A DNA stretch of 64,000 bases, taken from Spirodela intermedia (lineage: Eukaryota > Streptophyta > Magnoliopsida > Alismatales > Araceae). The notes beneath the pieces are model-generated. The model was given only the letters and a program-made list of their open reading frames with translations. It did not search any database and was not told where the DNA came from. Shown here piece by piece: positions 1-12,119 of this stretch; the stretch's first letter is position 1, and every line of letters starts with the position of its first letter. The stretch lies in the NCBI GenBank assembly GCA_902729315.2, contig LR746277.1:5151001-5215000 (forward strand), given 5' to 3'. A program made the translations under genes and the position numbers.

Positions 1-499
1 AAATTTGATATTTGATTTACAATTGATCTTGCGTAGTATGTATTAATATAAACTTTAAGTGTTAATCTACCATTTTTTTGAATAAAATTTATTTTGTTGG
101 TGTCCCTTTAAGGTAATGCATAAATAGGCTTATTAAGTTAACTACATATACTATGTCTAGACATATATGAGATAAGTAAATTAATTTACCCACTAATCAT
201 TGATATATCTCTTGATTCACAATAATGTCTTCTTCGGCTACAATGAGCTTAAGGCTGAGATCAATCAAAGAGTTAATTGGTTTGCATATTGTTCTACTAA
301 TTTCTTACAATAAATTTATGACATATTTTTGTTGGGAAATAAAAATACCATCCTTAGAGTGAGCCACTTAAATCCTAAGAAAATATTTTCATATTCTTAA
401 TATTTTTACTTCAAATTGCTTAACTAAATATTGACTTAGTTTTTTTTTCTATGTCATCATTTTTAGTCATAATTATTAGGATTGTACCTCCCCTAGGAA

Positions 500-1130
500 A
501 AAAATACTTGATAAATAAGGTATGATCTCCTTGACTTTGTTTATATCCCATCTTGATCATGACTTCCATAAATCTACGAAACTAAATTTACATATTATAT
601 TTGTAATTTATATAAAACCTTTTCAATTTAGATATTATATTTGCATCCAAATTTTTACCATATATAAGTGGAACTACTATAGAATTTCTCTTCTAACTCT
701 CAATGTAAAAATAGATTTTTAATATCAAATTAGTGATGGTCCCAAACAAAACTAGTTGCCAATGACAATAGAACCTTAAATGTTTTCATTTTTACTTCAA
801 AAGCAAAAGTTTCAAGATAATCAACCCCATAGGTTTGTGTATACCCTTTAGCAACTATTTAGGCCCTATACCTTTATATGGATCTATTTGCTTGGTACTT
901 AATTGTGTAAATTCATTTACAACTAATATTTTATTTCTTATTAGTAGTTTCATCAACTCTCATGTATTTTTTTTCTAAAGTCTTAATCTCTTTGTTCATA
1001 ACTTGTTTATACTTTTTGCTAGTTAAAATCTCAAAGATACTATTTAAAATAGTGGTAAAATTTAATTTAGAGATAAAAGTCTTATATGAAATGACAAGTA
1101 ACCATAAGACAATGATTTTTAAATGCATGT
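500..1130 (-). pseudogene. copia reverse transcriptase N-terminal remnant
   Basis: The minus strand contains SKKYKQVMNKEIKTLEKK (about 1020-960), matching the start of copia RT (W-x-x-A-M-x-x-E-x-x-x-L-x-x-N). It is followed after stops by text equivalent to Y-T-Q-T-Y-G-x-D-Y and a degraded F-D-V-K-N-A-F-L segment near 650-620. Frameshifts and stops show that it is dead. Confidence 0.62.
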
Positions 1131-1539
1131 TTCTACATCTTTTCTAAATACTATAGTTAAGCCTTTGTCATCAAGTGAGGTTGTAGAATGCGGTGTCGCA
1201 TTTGACTCATCTTAGGGAGACTCTTGAACATGCATAGATTCTAGAGCATCCACCATTTCCTTTGAATAGATGATATGCCTAAAGTTTTCATTAATTTAAG
1301 TACTCAAATTTAATATTTATAACTAAAAACCCAACTCTAAAAGTTGAAAACATCATTATCCAATTCTAAAAGTTAAAAAATCTTAGAATATATAGATAAC
1401 TAACTCTACGTTAACATCTTTAAAAGTTATCACGTAATTCAGTATGTCATTCTCTAAACAAAAATATTACTAGAGGTCAACAATTAGAAATTGAGGACCT
1501 AAAAATAAATAGAGAAAATAGTAATGGTAAAATCTGAAA

Positions 1540-2195
1540 ACCTAGACTAAACTTATTCTAAAATCACGAAAAAATTATAGAAACTAAGAAACTAATTGTG
1601 CTACGCTTTCCCAGAAAATATTAACCTAATTCCATGTGGCGCTTGTGAAATAGAATTTGTTCCAAGGAAGGGTAAAAAATATAGAAATTTCAGAAAATAA
1701 TATTTACAGAATCTAAAACCTTATTTTAAACATTTTGATAAAATCATGAAAAATTTATATAGGATAATAAACTCGCTACATTAAGTTTTTCTAAAATATC
1801 ATGACCTAATTCTACATGGAACTCGTGAAATCAGATTTGATCCAAGGAAGGTCGAAATACGAAACCTAAAAAATAATTTTCGATGATGTGCTGATGATTT
1901 TGTCACCAAATCGCCAAAACATGATCATTTGAGGAAATAAAATATCCACTGGATTTTTAAGAAAGCAAGGTATTTGAGAAAAATCATAAAGCTAAAAGAA
2001 ACTACACGATTGGATACATATGTCGTTTGCTACCCAAAAAATGATTTTCGACAATATGCTTGATGATTCTGTCACCAAATCAACAAAACATGATCGTTTG
2101 AAGAGATTAAATATTCTTTGGATTCGTAAGAAAGTAAGGTATATGGGAAAAATTATAAACCTAAGAGAAATTTCACAAGTTGATACAGATTTCAG
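1540..2195. repeat. Diverged tandem repeats of roughly 160 bp
   Basis: Two pairs of diverged copies lie head to tail. About 1545-1715 resembles about 1735-1875 (shared CCTAATTC-A-TG, CGTGAAAT, TTTG-TCCAAGGAAGG). About 1876-2022 resembles about 2039-2190 (shared GATGATT-TGTCACCAAATC, AAAACATGATC, AAAGTAAGGTAT). A 103-codon open frame at 2020-2331 lies over the last copy and resembles no family I know. Confidence 0.6.
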
Positions 2196-2640
2196 TTCTT
2201 CTACCTTGGTGTCACCGTTAAGGCGTGAGAAGTCAGGAATAGAGAAGAATAACTTGTTAAAAAATCAATCAAATGTCATCTATAAAATGATACTCGTCAT
2301 CTACAAAATAAAAGGGGGCCTAAAGAGTTAAGAAAAAAGAGGAAAATGTGGAGAGCTTGACTTTGCAACCCTAAGGTCTCCATTGTATATCACCCAACTG
2401 CCACCTCTTGTTTGAGCATGAAAAATATTTCATTTCATTTGCCCTCTCTTGGGTTTATATACCCACGTCCATTTGGGCCTTTTTTTCTCCACTCCTTGTG
2501 TGGCCTGATTGAGCCCAATCTTTTGGGTGCTGTGTTTCATTCTTTTTACCTCAATCAGCCCTTTCTCATGTTTCAGGTCTTTTAGCTTTAACATTCCATG
2601 TTAATTCTTCTCACTTTAGTAAATCTATAGAAATTCATCT
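2195..2640. other. LTR-like segment nested between copia integrase and RT
   Basis: This segment is less AT-rich than its surroundings. It has a GGGTTTATATACCC TATA-box-like core near 2452-2465 and clustered GGGCC/GGCC-type words such as TTTGGGCCT and GAGCCCAATC, as seen in plant LTR U3/R regions. It sits where intact copia pol should be continuous, so a nested solo LTR is plausible. No paired LTR or target duplication was identified. Confidence 0.3.
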
Positions 2641-4052
2641 CCTTGGAATCAAATTCTAAAATTTTAAATACTTGTTCTTAATAAATTTAGACACATTCTC
2701 AAGGTGATAAACCTTGAAAAAAAGTTAGAAAATGTTTGTAATTAAATTCATAAATTCTATGATGTAGATATAACTATTGAAAGTCATTTATACATATTTT
2801 TTGACTTTTGATTTAATATGAAGAGATATAGTAATTCATACTTATTATGATTCATTAATGTAAAATTTGAAGAGAAAATTAATTAATTTTTAGTGATAAA
2901 TAAATATTTATCAATAGACTTGACCAAATCTTCCTTTTTCAGATTGCTTATCAAGGATAGATTGAAGGGTGGGTAGGTAATGCAATGGGTACTATTATGG
3001 AGTCTAGTAAAATATATAGGATAGGAATTAAAAAACTCATTTCTTGACTCATCTCCTTATCACCCGATGTGTTAAGATATGATTCTTTTTCATCAAAAGT
3101 AACATATCTTGAAATAAATAATTTTTTAAATGGAGTATGCTAGTATCAATATTCTTTTGAACTTGACAATATCCTACAAATATACATTTTACATTTCTAA
3201 TATTCAATTTATTCAAATATTTTTAGTTGGAGGCTTGTTTTTAATGATATATGATGATAAGAAAATGATAGCAAATGTGTTAAAATTTTAAATTTTAATA
3301 ATTTAAATGGCAATTAATTAAACTCTCTCACCTCAATAATATTTTCGTACCTTATTTTGGATGAAAAGTGCTCTAGTCATCTCTAGTAGGTGACCATTTT
3401 TATGTTTAACTATCCAATTTTGTTGAAGTATATAAATAGATGATGATTCATGTAAAATTCATTCCTTATGAAGAGAAGAAGTTCATATTTGATTGAAATA
3501 ATCTCTAGTATTGTTAGATTGAAACCTCTTAACATTTGTCTCATATGGTTTTAACTAAAGAGCAAAATTGTATGAGTGCAATAACTTCAGATTTAGTTTT
3601 AAGTAAATAAATTTTAGACATCCCTGTACAATTATTAATAAAGGTAATAAATCACCTAGTTCCACTAGTGTTAGGTGTGAGAGCGGGTCCCCAAACATCC
3701 ATATGGATATGGCAAAAAAATCATAGAGTAGTTTATACTACTTTCATAAAATAAAGATCTTTCATGTTTTGTAAACTCATATACATCACACTTAAATTTA
3801 GTTGAATTCAAGTTAAGAAACAAAAACAAGAATAGAGTTTTTAGGATTGTAAAATATTTTGAAACTAAATTTTGTCCACATTTTATAGGCTAAGCATTTG
3901 GACAGATTATTTTTGTCTACTATTACATTTGATTGATTGAATAATTTAAGGTAGTAAAGTTCACTCCATTCTCTACAATGTCTAATTGCACTTCAAGATA
4001 TCTCATAAGAAAATAGATTAGTGTTAGGATCAAATGTGACATTACTTAAGTT

Positions 4053-4290
4053 TCATGTGAATTTACTCACTAAAATAAGATTGATAGTCAACATAGGAAC
4101 ATAAAGTATATTTTTAGAATGATAGAGGGTGACAACTAAATATCTCATATTCCAACAACAGTGACCAAATGACCTAACAGCTATGATAATCTTTGTATTA
4201 CTTAAACATAGAAAATAGGTGGTAAATAATTGAAAGAAATGAGTCATATTTTTAGTGGCACTTGAATCAACAATCTAAAGTCAAGGTTTA
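4053..4290 (-). pseudogene. copia protease / gag-pre-integrase remnant
   Basis: A minus-strand open stretch reads like the copia protease entry (ATKNMTHFFQLF, normally preceded by D-S-G, here D-S-S) followed by the gag-pre-integrase style LYVPMLTINLILVSKFT, which matches the usual L-H-V-P-x-L-x-x-N-L-L-S-x-x-x-L-T pattern. It stops at about 4053 and no intact polyprotein is present. Confidence 0.7.
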
Positions 4291-5203
4291 CTATTCTTTG
4301 AGACAATGTAATAAAATTACTTATTTGAATAAGAAAAAGAACATGATGCTATGATAAGTTGTCTTTGGTATAATGTATTTGTTTTTTATTTTTGTGCAAT
4401 AGTAATTTAAGCTTGATCACCACCTCTTTGCTACCCTATTTTCTAGCTCATTCATAATGTTAAGGTCTTCCATATAATTTGTAACATTCTGTCAACTGTG
4501 TCTTGGTTTCTTATAATATGTGCATCAAAAGGTATCTTTATAATCATTACTAATAGTTTTTTCTTATCTTGAAGGTTGACATCTAGCTTTATTATTATTT
4601 GGAACTTGAACTCTTATCACTTTTAATTATAAATATTGAGTTATCCACATTTTGAGAACCAAATATTAGACTCAAATGAGTTTCCTCCCACCTAATTAAA
4701 TAAATTAGTTCATTTAGAGGGGGTAATTTCTCCCTACTAATAATTTAAATTATAACTTGATCATATTTTCAATTCAATCCTAAAAGATATTCATATGTTC
4801 TTTATCTTTTTGTTTCCTCTTTATATAAAGTAGTATCAATCAAATATGTCACATTACTAATTTTATATTAATCAAATTCTTGCCAATAGTATTCTCACTC
4901 AATATATATCTTTAATTACTAAGTTTTCTCCATCTCATTGTCACCATCTTGAACTTCAATTTATAAAATTATATTGTCTCTCTTGCTTGTGAATAAGTTT
5001 TATGTAAATTTTCCTAGATGTCTCGAGTTGTAGGCAAATGTAGACATTATATGAATCTCAAGAATCATGGTGGTTCACAATCATGAAATTCTTGTGTCTC
5101 TTTGATCTCAAGTTTTAAACTCAAGATCTCAAACTTTTGAATATGAACTATGTTGATTAGATAATTCTTATCTTTTAATAATAACTCTAATCTATTGATA
5201 CCA

Positions 5204-6156
5204 TTCAATATTTTGTATTTGAGATTGTTTCATATATTTTAATTACCAAAATATGTATGGTTGAATGTAAAATAAATAGTTTTAGACCAACCAAAGAATT
5301 ATGAAATATAAATATTTTTAATAGGAATCAAATATTCATGTTCAAAGAGGTAATAAAGCTTGATTGTAACATAAACGGTGTAGAATCAACATAAGAACCA
5401 GTGAGTTGCATCAATAACTCATGAATTTATTGTTCTTTAAACTATAATATAATTGCAACTCAAAAAAAGAAACCATAGACAATGAAAGAAGTTAAATTGA
5501 TCTTAGTGAGATCATACATTTTATACTATGTTGATTGATGTTTAGATATCTCATCTCTTTCAATTCATTTTATTTAGTTGTCTCCCTTAACAACAATATA
5601 ATAAATTCAAAAAGAGCATGAAAATTATGGTTGAAGCCCTAAAACTTCATTTATAAGAAACATGTTTACACTTTAGTTGATATTTATACCAACTAGCTTC
5701 TTAGGTCACAAGTATTATTTCAATTATCTCAAAAGATCTACACTAAAATTTTAAAAGATTTAGTACATAAATTATGCTCCTAATGTTGCAACAATTGCTA
5801 AATGTTATATCAAGTTTCTCACAATGTCCAAAGAATAACAAAGAATGATGAGAGCATGAGAATTTTATTACATAGTTAGAGGTCTAATATATCATCACAT
5901 TGATTAAGACCATGAATTTATTAAGTTATTGATATGTTGGGGAGACTTCAAATTAACATGTTATGGGATATGAGAGAGATGCAAAAAAGTTGTGATGCAT
6001 ATCTTAAAGACTAAATATTAGTAGCTTATCCACTAAAGGTTTTTATCACTTGGAGAATGTTTAGACTTTGCTTACATGACAAGTGGGGATGGAGCAATCT
6101 CATGGTGGATCGAGAATTAAGAAAATGAACAACTCTTACTTCATGCACTAGAAAGA
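5204..6156. other. AT-rich spacer between the two copia relics
   Basis: No open frame or motif is recognised. The part next to 5204 should contain the 5' LTR of the left copia element if the primer-binding-site call is right, but no second LTR lies in the window to define its ends. Confidence 0.4.
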
Positions 6157-6210
6157 TGTGTGAATAAAGAGAGAATAAGGAGAGAGAGTCATCCACCTTA
6201 TGTATATATT

Positions 6211-6266
<56 letters not shown>

Positions 6267-6317
6267 AAGAGTAGAATAAGTCCATTAGGCCTATACAACT
6301 CGTATGACCTATTCACA
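6157..6317 (-). repeat. 3' LTR of copia element with expanded GATA/GA microsatellite
   Basis: This is the partner of the LTR at 9207-9317. The extra length of about 50 bp is a (GATA)n(GA)n run at about 6213-6275 that is only a short GA stretch in the other LTR, so a microsatellite has grown after insertion. Confidence 0.8.
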
Positions 6318-6848
6318 CTCTCCCTCAAGTTGGAGATTAGATGTCTAGTATTTCCAACTTATTATGGAAAGTATCATAGGATATCTCACTTGGACTCTTC
6401 ATGAAGATATTTACTAGTTGCTCTGATTATCCAACATGTGGTGTTGTGATGAGTACTTTAAAGACTTTGTCACATATATAGTGACAATCCACCTTAATGT
6501 GTTTCGTACACTCATAAAATTTTGGGTTGCTTGCGATGAAGAAAGTTGTCTAGTTGTCTTAATACATAGTCATATGAGTGTGTACTAGAAAAATAACTCT
6601 TGAAGAAGTGAGTGTATCCACATCATTTCACATGCAATATATGTCGTAGTCCTATGTTTGGCTCCAACATAGGAGCAAGAGATCACATTTTATTTCTTAC
6701 TACGTCAAGTGACAAAGTTCTTTCCAAAGTAAGTACAATATCTAGATATAGATTTGTGATCACCCTTCTCGCCTACATAACTAGAATCTGAGTAAGCCTC
6801 AACTCAGAGGTGTCTATGTCGCTGATATATGAAGCATTATCACAAAGC

Positions 6849-7600
6849 ATGCTTGACATATGCTAACACTATCAATACTCATAACTAGTGTGTTTATCGT
6901 GATTTGAGTATAAATTGATTGAGAAGTTCACAGTATAAACAATGTCGAGGTGAGTGACTAACAAGTAGATTATCTTTTTGATTAATTGTCAATATTGATT
7001 GAAATCCTAAAGGAAAAAAGAGGTGGTGTCCCAAAAATGAAGTCTTGAGTCGAAATAGGTAATAACTCAGGTTTGCATCCCAATAAATTGACATTTCTAA
7101 TAAATTCAACACATACTTGTGTTGAGATAAAACTATTCATCCATGTTGATAAGCGAACTCAATCTCCAAGAAGTAGTAAAATTTACCCATGTCTCTAGTA
7201 ATGAAGTGTTCACGTAGGTGAGCTTTGGTCTGTGCAATGCTAACCATGCCAATGCCTATGAGAAGTATGTCATTGACATAAATTGTTAGAATGATACTCC
7301 TAGTAAAAATTATTGGTGGAAGATAGTAGGGTCCACTATGCATGTCTTGAACTCATGAATTATCAAGATTTGACTAAACTTGACAAACCACACTAGATGA
7401 CTCTATTTGAGTCCATAAATAGTCCGTTTGAGAAGGCATATCAGAGATGACTCTCTTTGAGTAGCATACCTTAGTGGCTACTCTATGAAGATTTTCTAAG
7501 GTCAAGTCTCTATAGAGGAAGGCGTTTGAGATGTCAAGTTGCATGAGAGTCTACCCTTGGTTGAGAGCCAAGAGAGCAGCACATGTTCGGAGTTGAGATG
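6849..7600 (-). pseudogene. copia reverse transcriptase fragment
   Basis: The open piece at 7137-7343 contains SIILTIYVNDILLIG, where the catalytic YVDD is changed to YVND, then THLREHF/DMGK-x-x-YFLEIEFAY, matching the copia K-D-L-G-x-x-x-Y-F-L-G-I-E segment. Upstream in another frame QLDISNAFLYRD is readable. Downstream pieces at 6894-7112 keep fragments of the connection domain. There are several frameshifts. Confidence 0.78.
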
Positions 7601-9206
7601 AACAACAAGAGAAAATATTTCTTAGTAATCGATGTCATATGTTTTAGAGAAGTCCCAAGCCATAAGACACACTTTGTGCTGAATAATATTGCCCTCTAGA
7701 GAATATTTGTGAGTAAACAACTGGTTATAAGTGACAATGTTAGTATCTATAGGATGATGAACAAACTCCCATGTTTTGCACTTGATTAAGATATTGTATT
7801 CTAAATCTATAGTTGTCTTCCACTCAAGTACCTACAGAGGCTTCAAATACGTCTTAGGTATTTAGTAAGTAGTTGTGAGAACAACATCAGATCATAGGTA
7901 GTGAGAGACTCATATCTTTACCAATAATGTTGAGTGACATTAAGAAGGTGATGATGTTTACATTCAGCTACCCCATTTTGTTGAAAAGTCTGAAGACAAA
8001 ATATTTGATAAAAAATGTTGAAAGATGTGTAGTGATCTTAGAAGGGACCTTGATGAACTCGAGAGTGTTGTCCATTAGGCTCACATGAAAGGAGACAGCC
8101 CTAGCCACCCGAGCCACATCCTCCATCGCATTCACGACCACGCCCACTATCTCGACTACGTCCCTTCCCTCTTCTGCCCCTAGTGACCATAGAAGAGGAG
8201 TCAAGGACAACCAGAGTGAAAGTAAGAGGAGGTCGAATTTGGCCAGTGGACACATATAAACTTTGAAAAAGTTATTGTAAAAGATGGTAAGATGTCGGTG
8301 ATGAAAACTTGACCTTGAATTTGAGAAGCGATGGAGACCAGAGAGATAAACATCTACTGTCAACTCTTCACGATATCTAACTTGTATGACTAAATCAATG
8401 GTGAGAGGTTAATAGACCTTGAGTTCATCCATAAGTGAATTAAGCTTCATGTAATAGTCTTGAATTGTCACCTTGCTTAAGTTTAAAGAGTTGTTCATAG
8501 ACTTCCACTATATAAAAAATGTTTTTTTGATTTTCGTACATATGCTTTAAAGTTTCTCAAACTTGCTTGACTAAAGTAGTAAGAGCAAGCATATGGACAA
8601 TAGAAGAGATGTTCTTGAACATCCAATAAATAATGGCCAAATAGACTAACATTCATCATGATTTTCGTACCATTCATCATATTTGTTGTTCTTCTCATCG
8701 AGAATTTTTAGTGAGAGATGATAACTTCTCATGTGACTTGAGGAGGTGTTTGATGCTCACCGCCCAAAAGATATAATTTATATCATTAAATACTTTTACG
8801 GGACTATTGAGTAATGCCATGAAGGTATTTGAAAGAAGGGTGAAGGGCGCTGAGGTAGCCATGGGGACGAACGACTAACCAAGTGGCAAACCGTGGCATC
8901 TCCGATTTAAGAGATGCCAACGTCAGCACTCGTATGGTGTGAGCCATATGGTGCCCACATGGCAAGTTGGCATGCTGGTGGAGCCGGTGTATGCGCTGTT
9001 GGTGGGTGTGCGGCATGTGAGGGGTGTGCTGTTGGAGGAGACGGGCTGGTTGGGGAGGGTCTAGTGGGCTGTAGGATGAGAGAGGGTCGATAGGGAAGAG
9101 GTAAGAGGGGCGGTGGGGAAGTGGCTGGAGTGCCCTACGATGAGAGGAGACCAGCAAAACGTAGTATGAGAGAGAGGGCCGACGACGTGCCCTAGTTTTG
9201 ATATCA

Positions 9207-9317
9207 TGTGTGAGTAAAGAGAGAATAAGGAGACAGTCCTCTACCTCATGTATATAAAGGGAGAGAGAGAGTAGAATAGGCCTATTAGACTCATACATCC
9301 CATATAACCCACTCACA
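9207..9317 (-). repeat. 5' LTR of copia element (about 111 bp)
   Basis: The LTR shares TGTGA at its start, GTAGAATA-G-CC-ATTAG in the middle, a TATATA core and CTTA(T/C)TCACACA at its end with the copy at 6157-6317. It lies immediately upstream of the primer-binding site at 9206-9191. Confidence 0.8.
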
Positions 9318-10180
9318 AAACTCAACTAATTATACAATTACTTTGGTCATGGAACTTTATTTCTAAGACACTAAGAATTTATTTTGTTAATTCACAGCAA
9401 TTTTCTTCTCAAAAAATAACAAGCACGCTCACTTCAGGCATTAAACATCTTATGGCGAAAGAGAGATGGTTTGCAGCACATAAGTTGTAGATCTTATGAG
9501 AAGGGGTTTATGCATATGGTATTCACATGTCATATCTTTTAAATTCGTCTCATGAATACCTTATGAGCGGGTGAGCATTGAGACACATGGGTTTGTGATG
9601 TATGGTCTTAAGAGTTCTATTGCTTTTCATACTATTGCATCATAAACAATTTGACTTACTAAATATTTATGCAATTTTCTCATAAAGAAATGATTGCATG
9701 TATCGTCCGATTGAAGGTGGCTACTCGGAAGCACATTTGGTGCCGTTGTTATTTATAGGGCTAAGGGGGAGACAACTTTGTAGCTGCCTCATTGAAATGG
9801 CCGCCTGAAATAGCACCATAATGGGACAGCCGATGCTGCTGTAAGTGGGAAGCTTAGCCGAGGCTGGGAGGGGGGGTTGCTCTCTCCCTCTTCTTCTGAG
9901 ACTCTCAGGTCCGACGGTCGCCGCCGGAACCGGCCGGGAGACATCGCCGGCGTGCAGCGGAGGGACGAGGGGTTAGAGAAAAGGTTGGCGGCGTCGGGTT
10001 TTATCCGAGGTCAATTTCGGAAATTTGGGTCTTGTACGGGGGCATCTTGACCAATTTGCTGTAGAGGCCCGTCAAGTTCCCAGATCTCCACGCTGGTCCT
10101 CGAAGTTCGTCTACCTCTCGCTCTCTGGGCGAAGAACGCTCGTAAGCCCCCACCGAGGAGATCCGAGGAAGGGAAGAGAA
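9318..10180 (+). promoter_or_regulatory. Upstream region and 5' leader of OSTC gene
   Basis: The base composition changes from AT-rich to GC-rich at about 9820. The last 350 bases before the OSTC start are GC-rich and pyrimidine-rich, typical of a plant promoter/5' UTR. An in-frame ATG at 10025 would extend the protein by 52 residues, but that extension has no family support, so it is treated as leader. No unambiguous TATA box was assigned. Confidence 0.4.
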
Positions 10181-10720
10181 ATGAGATCGAAATCGGATTA
10201 CTCCAGCGGAGGTGCCGCCGCCGCTGGTGTGGCGGCCTCTCCCGCGTCCGATCTCGGTTCGATCGATCCCGTCCTTCTTGTGCTCAAGGTCCTGCCCTTC
10301 AGTTTCCTCCGACCGCCGCGCACCCGCCTGAGGCTCCCTTCCCTGATTCTCCCCTCCCCCATGACCGTGCTGTCCCTTCTTCTGCTCACCTACTTTGCGG
10401 TGGTCTCCGGCCTTGTCTACGATGTGATCGTGGAGCCGCCGGGGATTGGGAGCACACAGGACCGTGCCACCGGCGTCGTCCGGCCTCTCGTCTTCCTTCC
10501 CGGCCGCGTCAATGGTCAGTACATCATCGAGGGGCTCTCGTCAGGATTCATGTTTGTGCTTGGTGGGATCGGCATCATCGTGATGGACCTCGCGCTGGAC
10601 CGCAACCGACCCAAAAGCGTCAGGGTGTCGTTCGCCTCTTTTGGGATAGCGGCTGTGGTGATCTCCTATGTCATGAGCACGCTCTTCATACGGATCAAGA
10701 TCCCGTCCTACCTTTACTGA
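10181..10720 (+). CDS. OSTC: OSTC/DC2-type oligosaccharyltransferase complex subunit
   Basis: This intronless ORF encodes 179 residues. The family is an accessory subunit of the ER oligosaccharyltransferase that transfers N-glycans to nascent proteins at the translocon. The sequence shows a Ser/Ala-rich N-terminus (1-25), then a body with three hydrophobic segments around residues 65-85 (LSLLLLTYFAVVSGLVYDVI), 115-140 (GLSSGFMFVLGGIGIIVMDLAL) and 150-172. The family blocks YDVIVEPPGIGS, RPLVFLPGRVNGQYIIEGL and the C-terminal MSTLFIRIKIPSYL are present. The last closely matches the R-x-K-x-P-G-Y-L end of animal and plant OSTC. Length is slightly above the usual 150-170 because of the N-terminal tail. 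The start at 10181 was chosen over 10025 because similarity begins near it and the ATG follows a purine-rich GAAGGGAAGAGAA context. The neighbours are not functionally related. Confidence in the family is high; the exact paralogue name is less certain. Confidence 0.93.
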   Translation: MRSKSDYSSGGAAAAGVAASPASDLGSIDPVLLVLKVLPFSFLRPPRTRLRLPSLILPSPMTVLSLLLLTYFAVVSGLVYDVIVEPPGIGSTQDRATGVVRPLVFLPGRVNGQYIIEGLSSGFMFVLGGIGIIVMDLALDRNRPKSVRVSFASFGIAAVVISYVMSTLFIRIKIPSYLY

Positions 10721-12119
10721 GGATTCGGTATTTACTTTTCTTGTAACTGGTGGCAATGTTGGAAGATTTGTTGTGGTCTCATGCGGAGAAACGTAGCACT
10801 TCGGTAGTTTAACAAGAAAATGAAGCACTTCACAACTTTCTATGGGGTAGGTCGGGAATAGTATACTCTACTGAAGAAGATACCATGTATTTTCCTCTTA
10901 TTGACAGATTAAGGTACCTTTGTTGCAGCATCAGTTATAATCCTTGTTGAGATAATTAACTTGACTTGGTTGGATTCTTGCTGTGATAATTTGCAACTTT
11001 CATTTCAATATCTCTGTCATGTGTAATAAATTACTTGCTGAAGCATCTCAGATGGTCCATGCCAATTATATGGTTTTATCTTCGTTTCCCCTAGATGATC
11101 TGAAGTTGATCTCCTTTCACATGCTGAAAATGCATCCTGTTAAAGGCACACCATTCTATTATTCTGCCTCACTGTGGTTACGCTAGTTTCATTCGGTGCA
11201 GGATACAATGTAGTCACAATTAAAAGAATGCTTGTACCCAACCCAAAAACGGATCGAAGGAATTGCAGTTATGGATGGTAGCCGAACCTTACTGTTGGAT
11301 GTACATGATTCTCTTTGTGGCGGATGGAAAAATAATCACGTCTTTATCTTTCCTTGCCCAAAATTAGATCCCATATTTGATGTGTCTCAAAAGGTGGTGT
11401 TTGTGCGAACACTTGGTTGCATTTTTTGCCGTATCTTTCGTATCCATTGTGCCATAGGCCTAGGTCCCTGACACTGATAGACCTCACGAAGGAATTATTT
11501 CTATTGGTTTTTATCTTTGTTTGACCTAATCCATACACTTATCTGTCTGCAAGACCCTGAAAAACGTTTTGTCTACAGTTATAATCACATATTGGGTGAT
11601 GGAAAGATGGATTCTGTGGTGGAATTACCTAGAATGTCTCTAGCTTTGTTGTGCTTCTGGGTTGAAATTATTGCATCTCTTGGAAATTCCACACCCATCT
11701 TTCTGATTGAGGTGGATTGGGGATCATTGGGTGTTAAGGATACTGTCGGAAATGGATACCATATGGATTGAATTTCGTTTATTGCTAATCATTCGGCATT
11801 TTTTTTTACTTTTTGGTTGCAGTCATTGTCTGCTTTAGGTAGATTTTTTTTTGGGCAAGACATTGGGGCAAGACATAAGGATTTTTTTTGGTAATCTTTA
11901 TTTGTTCTTTAGAGCTGGACTGTGCAACTATGTATATTTACCTCTCGTTTTATCGATGGTGCAACTTCACATCTGCTAAAAATAATTTACATTATAATGT
12001 CGGTAAAATTACCAATGTTTCCTTCCACTGTAATCGACTTCCGTCCAATTAGCATACAATTATTTTGACCAGCTTGTCTGAGCAGTCTACAGGCATTGAT
12101 ACACCATTGGAAAACAAGC

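Larger units (their letters stand above)
1..5203 (-). mobile_element. Degenerate Ty1/copia retrotransposon, truncated at left window edge
   Basis: Reading the minus strand from about 5.2 kb towards position 1 gives copia pol landmarks in canonical order, all broken by stops and frameshifts. There is a tRNA-iMet primer-binding-site-like TGGTATCA at 5203-5196, a protease active-site region with DSSATKNMTHFF near 4285-4200, gag-pre-integrase-like text ending NILYVPMLTINLILVSKFT near 4053, integrase (DVWGP near 3690, a decayed QQNG-type motif near 3420) and the start of reverse transcriptase (KQVMNKEIKTLEK near 1020-960, YTQTYG-like near 840, a decayed QLDVKNAF motif near 650). The PR-IN-RT order is copia, not gypsy. 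The integrase-to-RT gap (about 1150-3380) is too long and probably holds nested sequence. The element continues beyond position 1. Family assignment is confident; exact ends are not. Confidence 0.72.
6157..9317 (-). mobile_element. Internally deleted copia element with both short LTRs
   Basis: Both termini are visible. The 5' LTR lies at 9317-9207 and begins TGTGAGTGGG. It is directly followed by a PBS (9206-9191, TGATATCAAAACTAGG, a decayed form of the iMet-tRNA type TGGTATCAGAGC). The 3' LTR at 6317-6157 begins TGTGAATAGG and is directly preceded by a purine tract, GAGGGAGAG (6326-6318). Inside, in minus-strand order, are gag-like text (about 8800-8350), the last bit of integrase with QQNGVAECKHH (about 7985-7930), RT with QLDISNAFLYRD (about 7545-7508) and a YVNDILL box (about 7290-7260), and RNase H with TKHIKVDCHYI (about 6508-6475). 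Protease and most of integrase are missing, which explains the length of about 3.2 kb against roughly 5 kb for complete copia elements. No clean target-site duplication was found. Confidence 0.85.

Noticed and set aside
2020-2331. 103-codon plus-strand frame
   Set aside because: It lies across a diverged tandem repeat within retroelement sequence, with no known domain.
7968-8363. 131-codon minus-strand open frame
   Set aside because: It ends in an out-of-frame version of the copia integrase QQNG region and lies inside the 6157-9317 element, so it is a chance frame over retroelement sequence.
8804-9325. 173-codon minus-strand open frame rich in Arg, Pro and His
   Set aside because: It overlaps the copia 5' LTR, the primer-binding site and leader; the composition is atypical and no family is visible.
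10025-10180. Alternative upstream start for OSTC
   Set aside because: The 52-residue extension has no similarity to the family; the ATG at 10181 gives a near-normal length.
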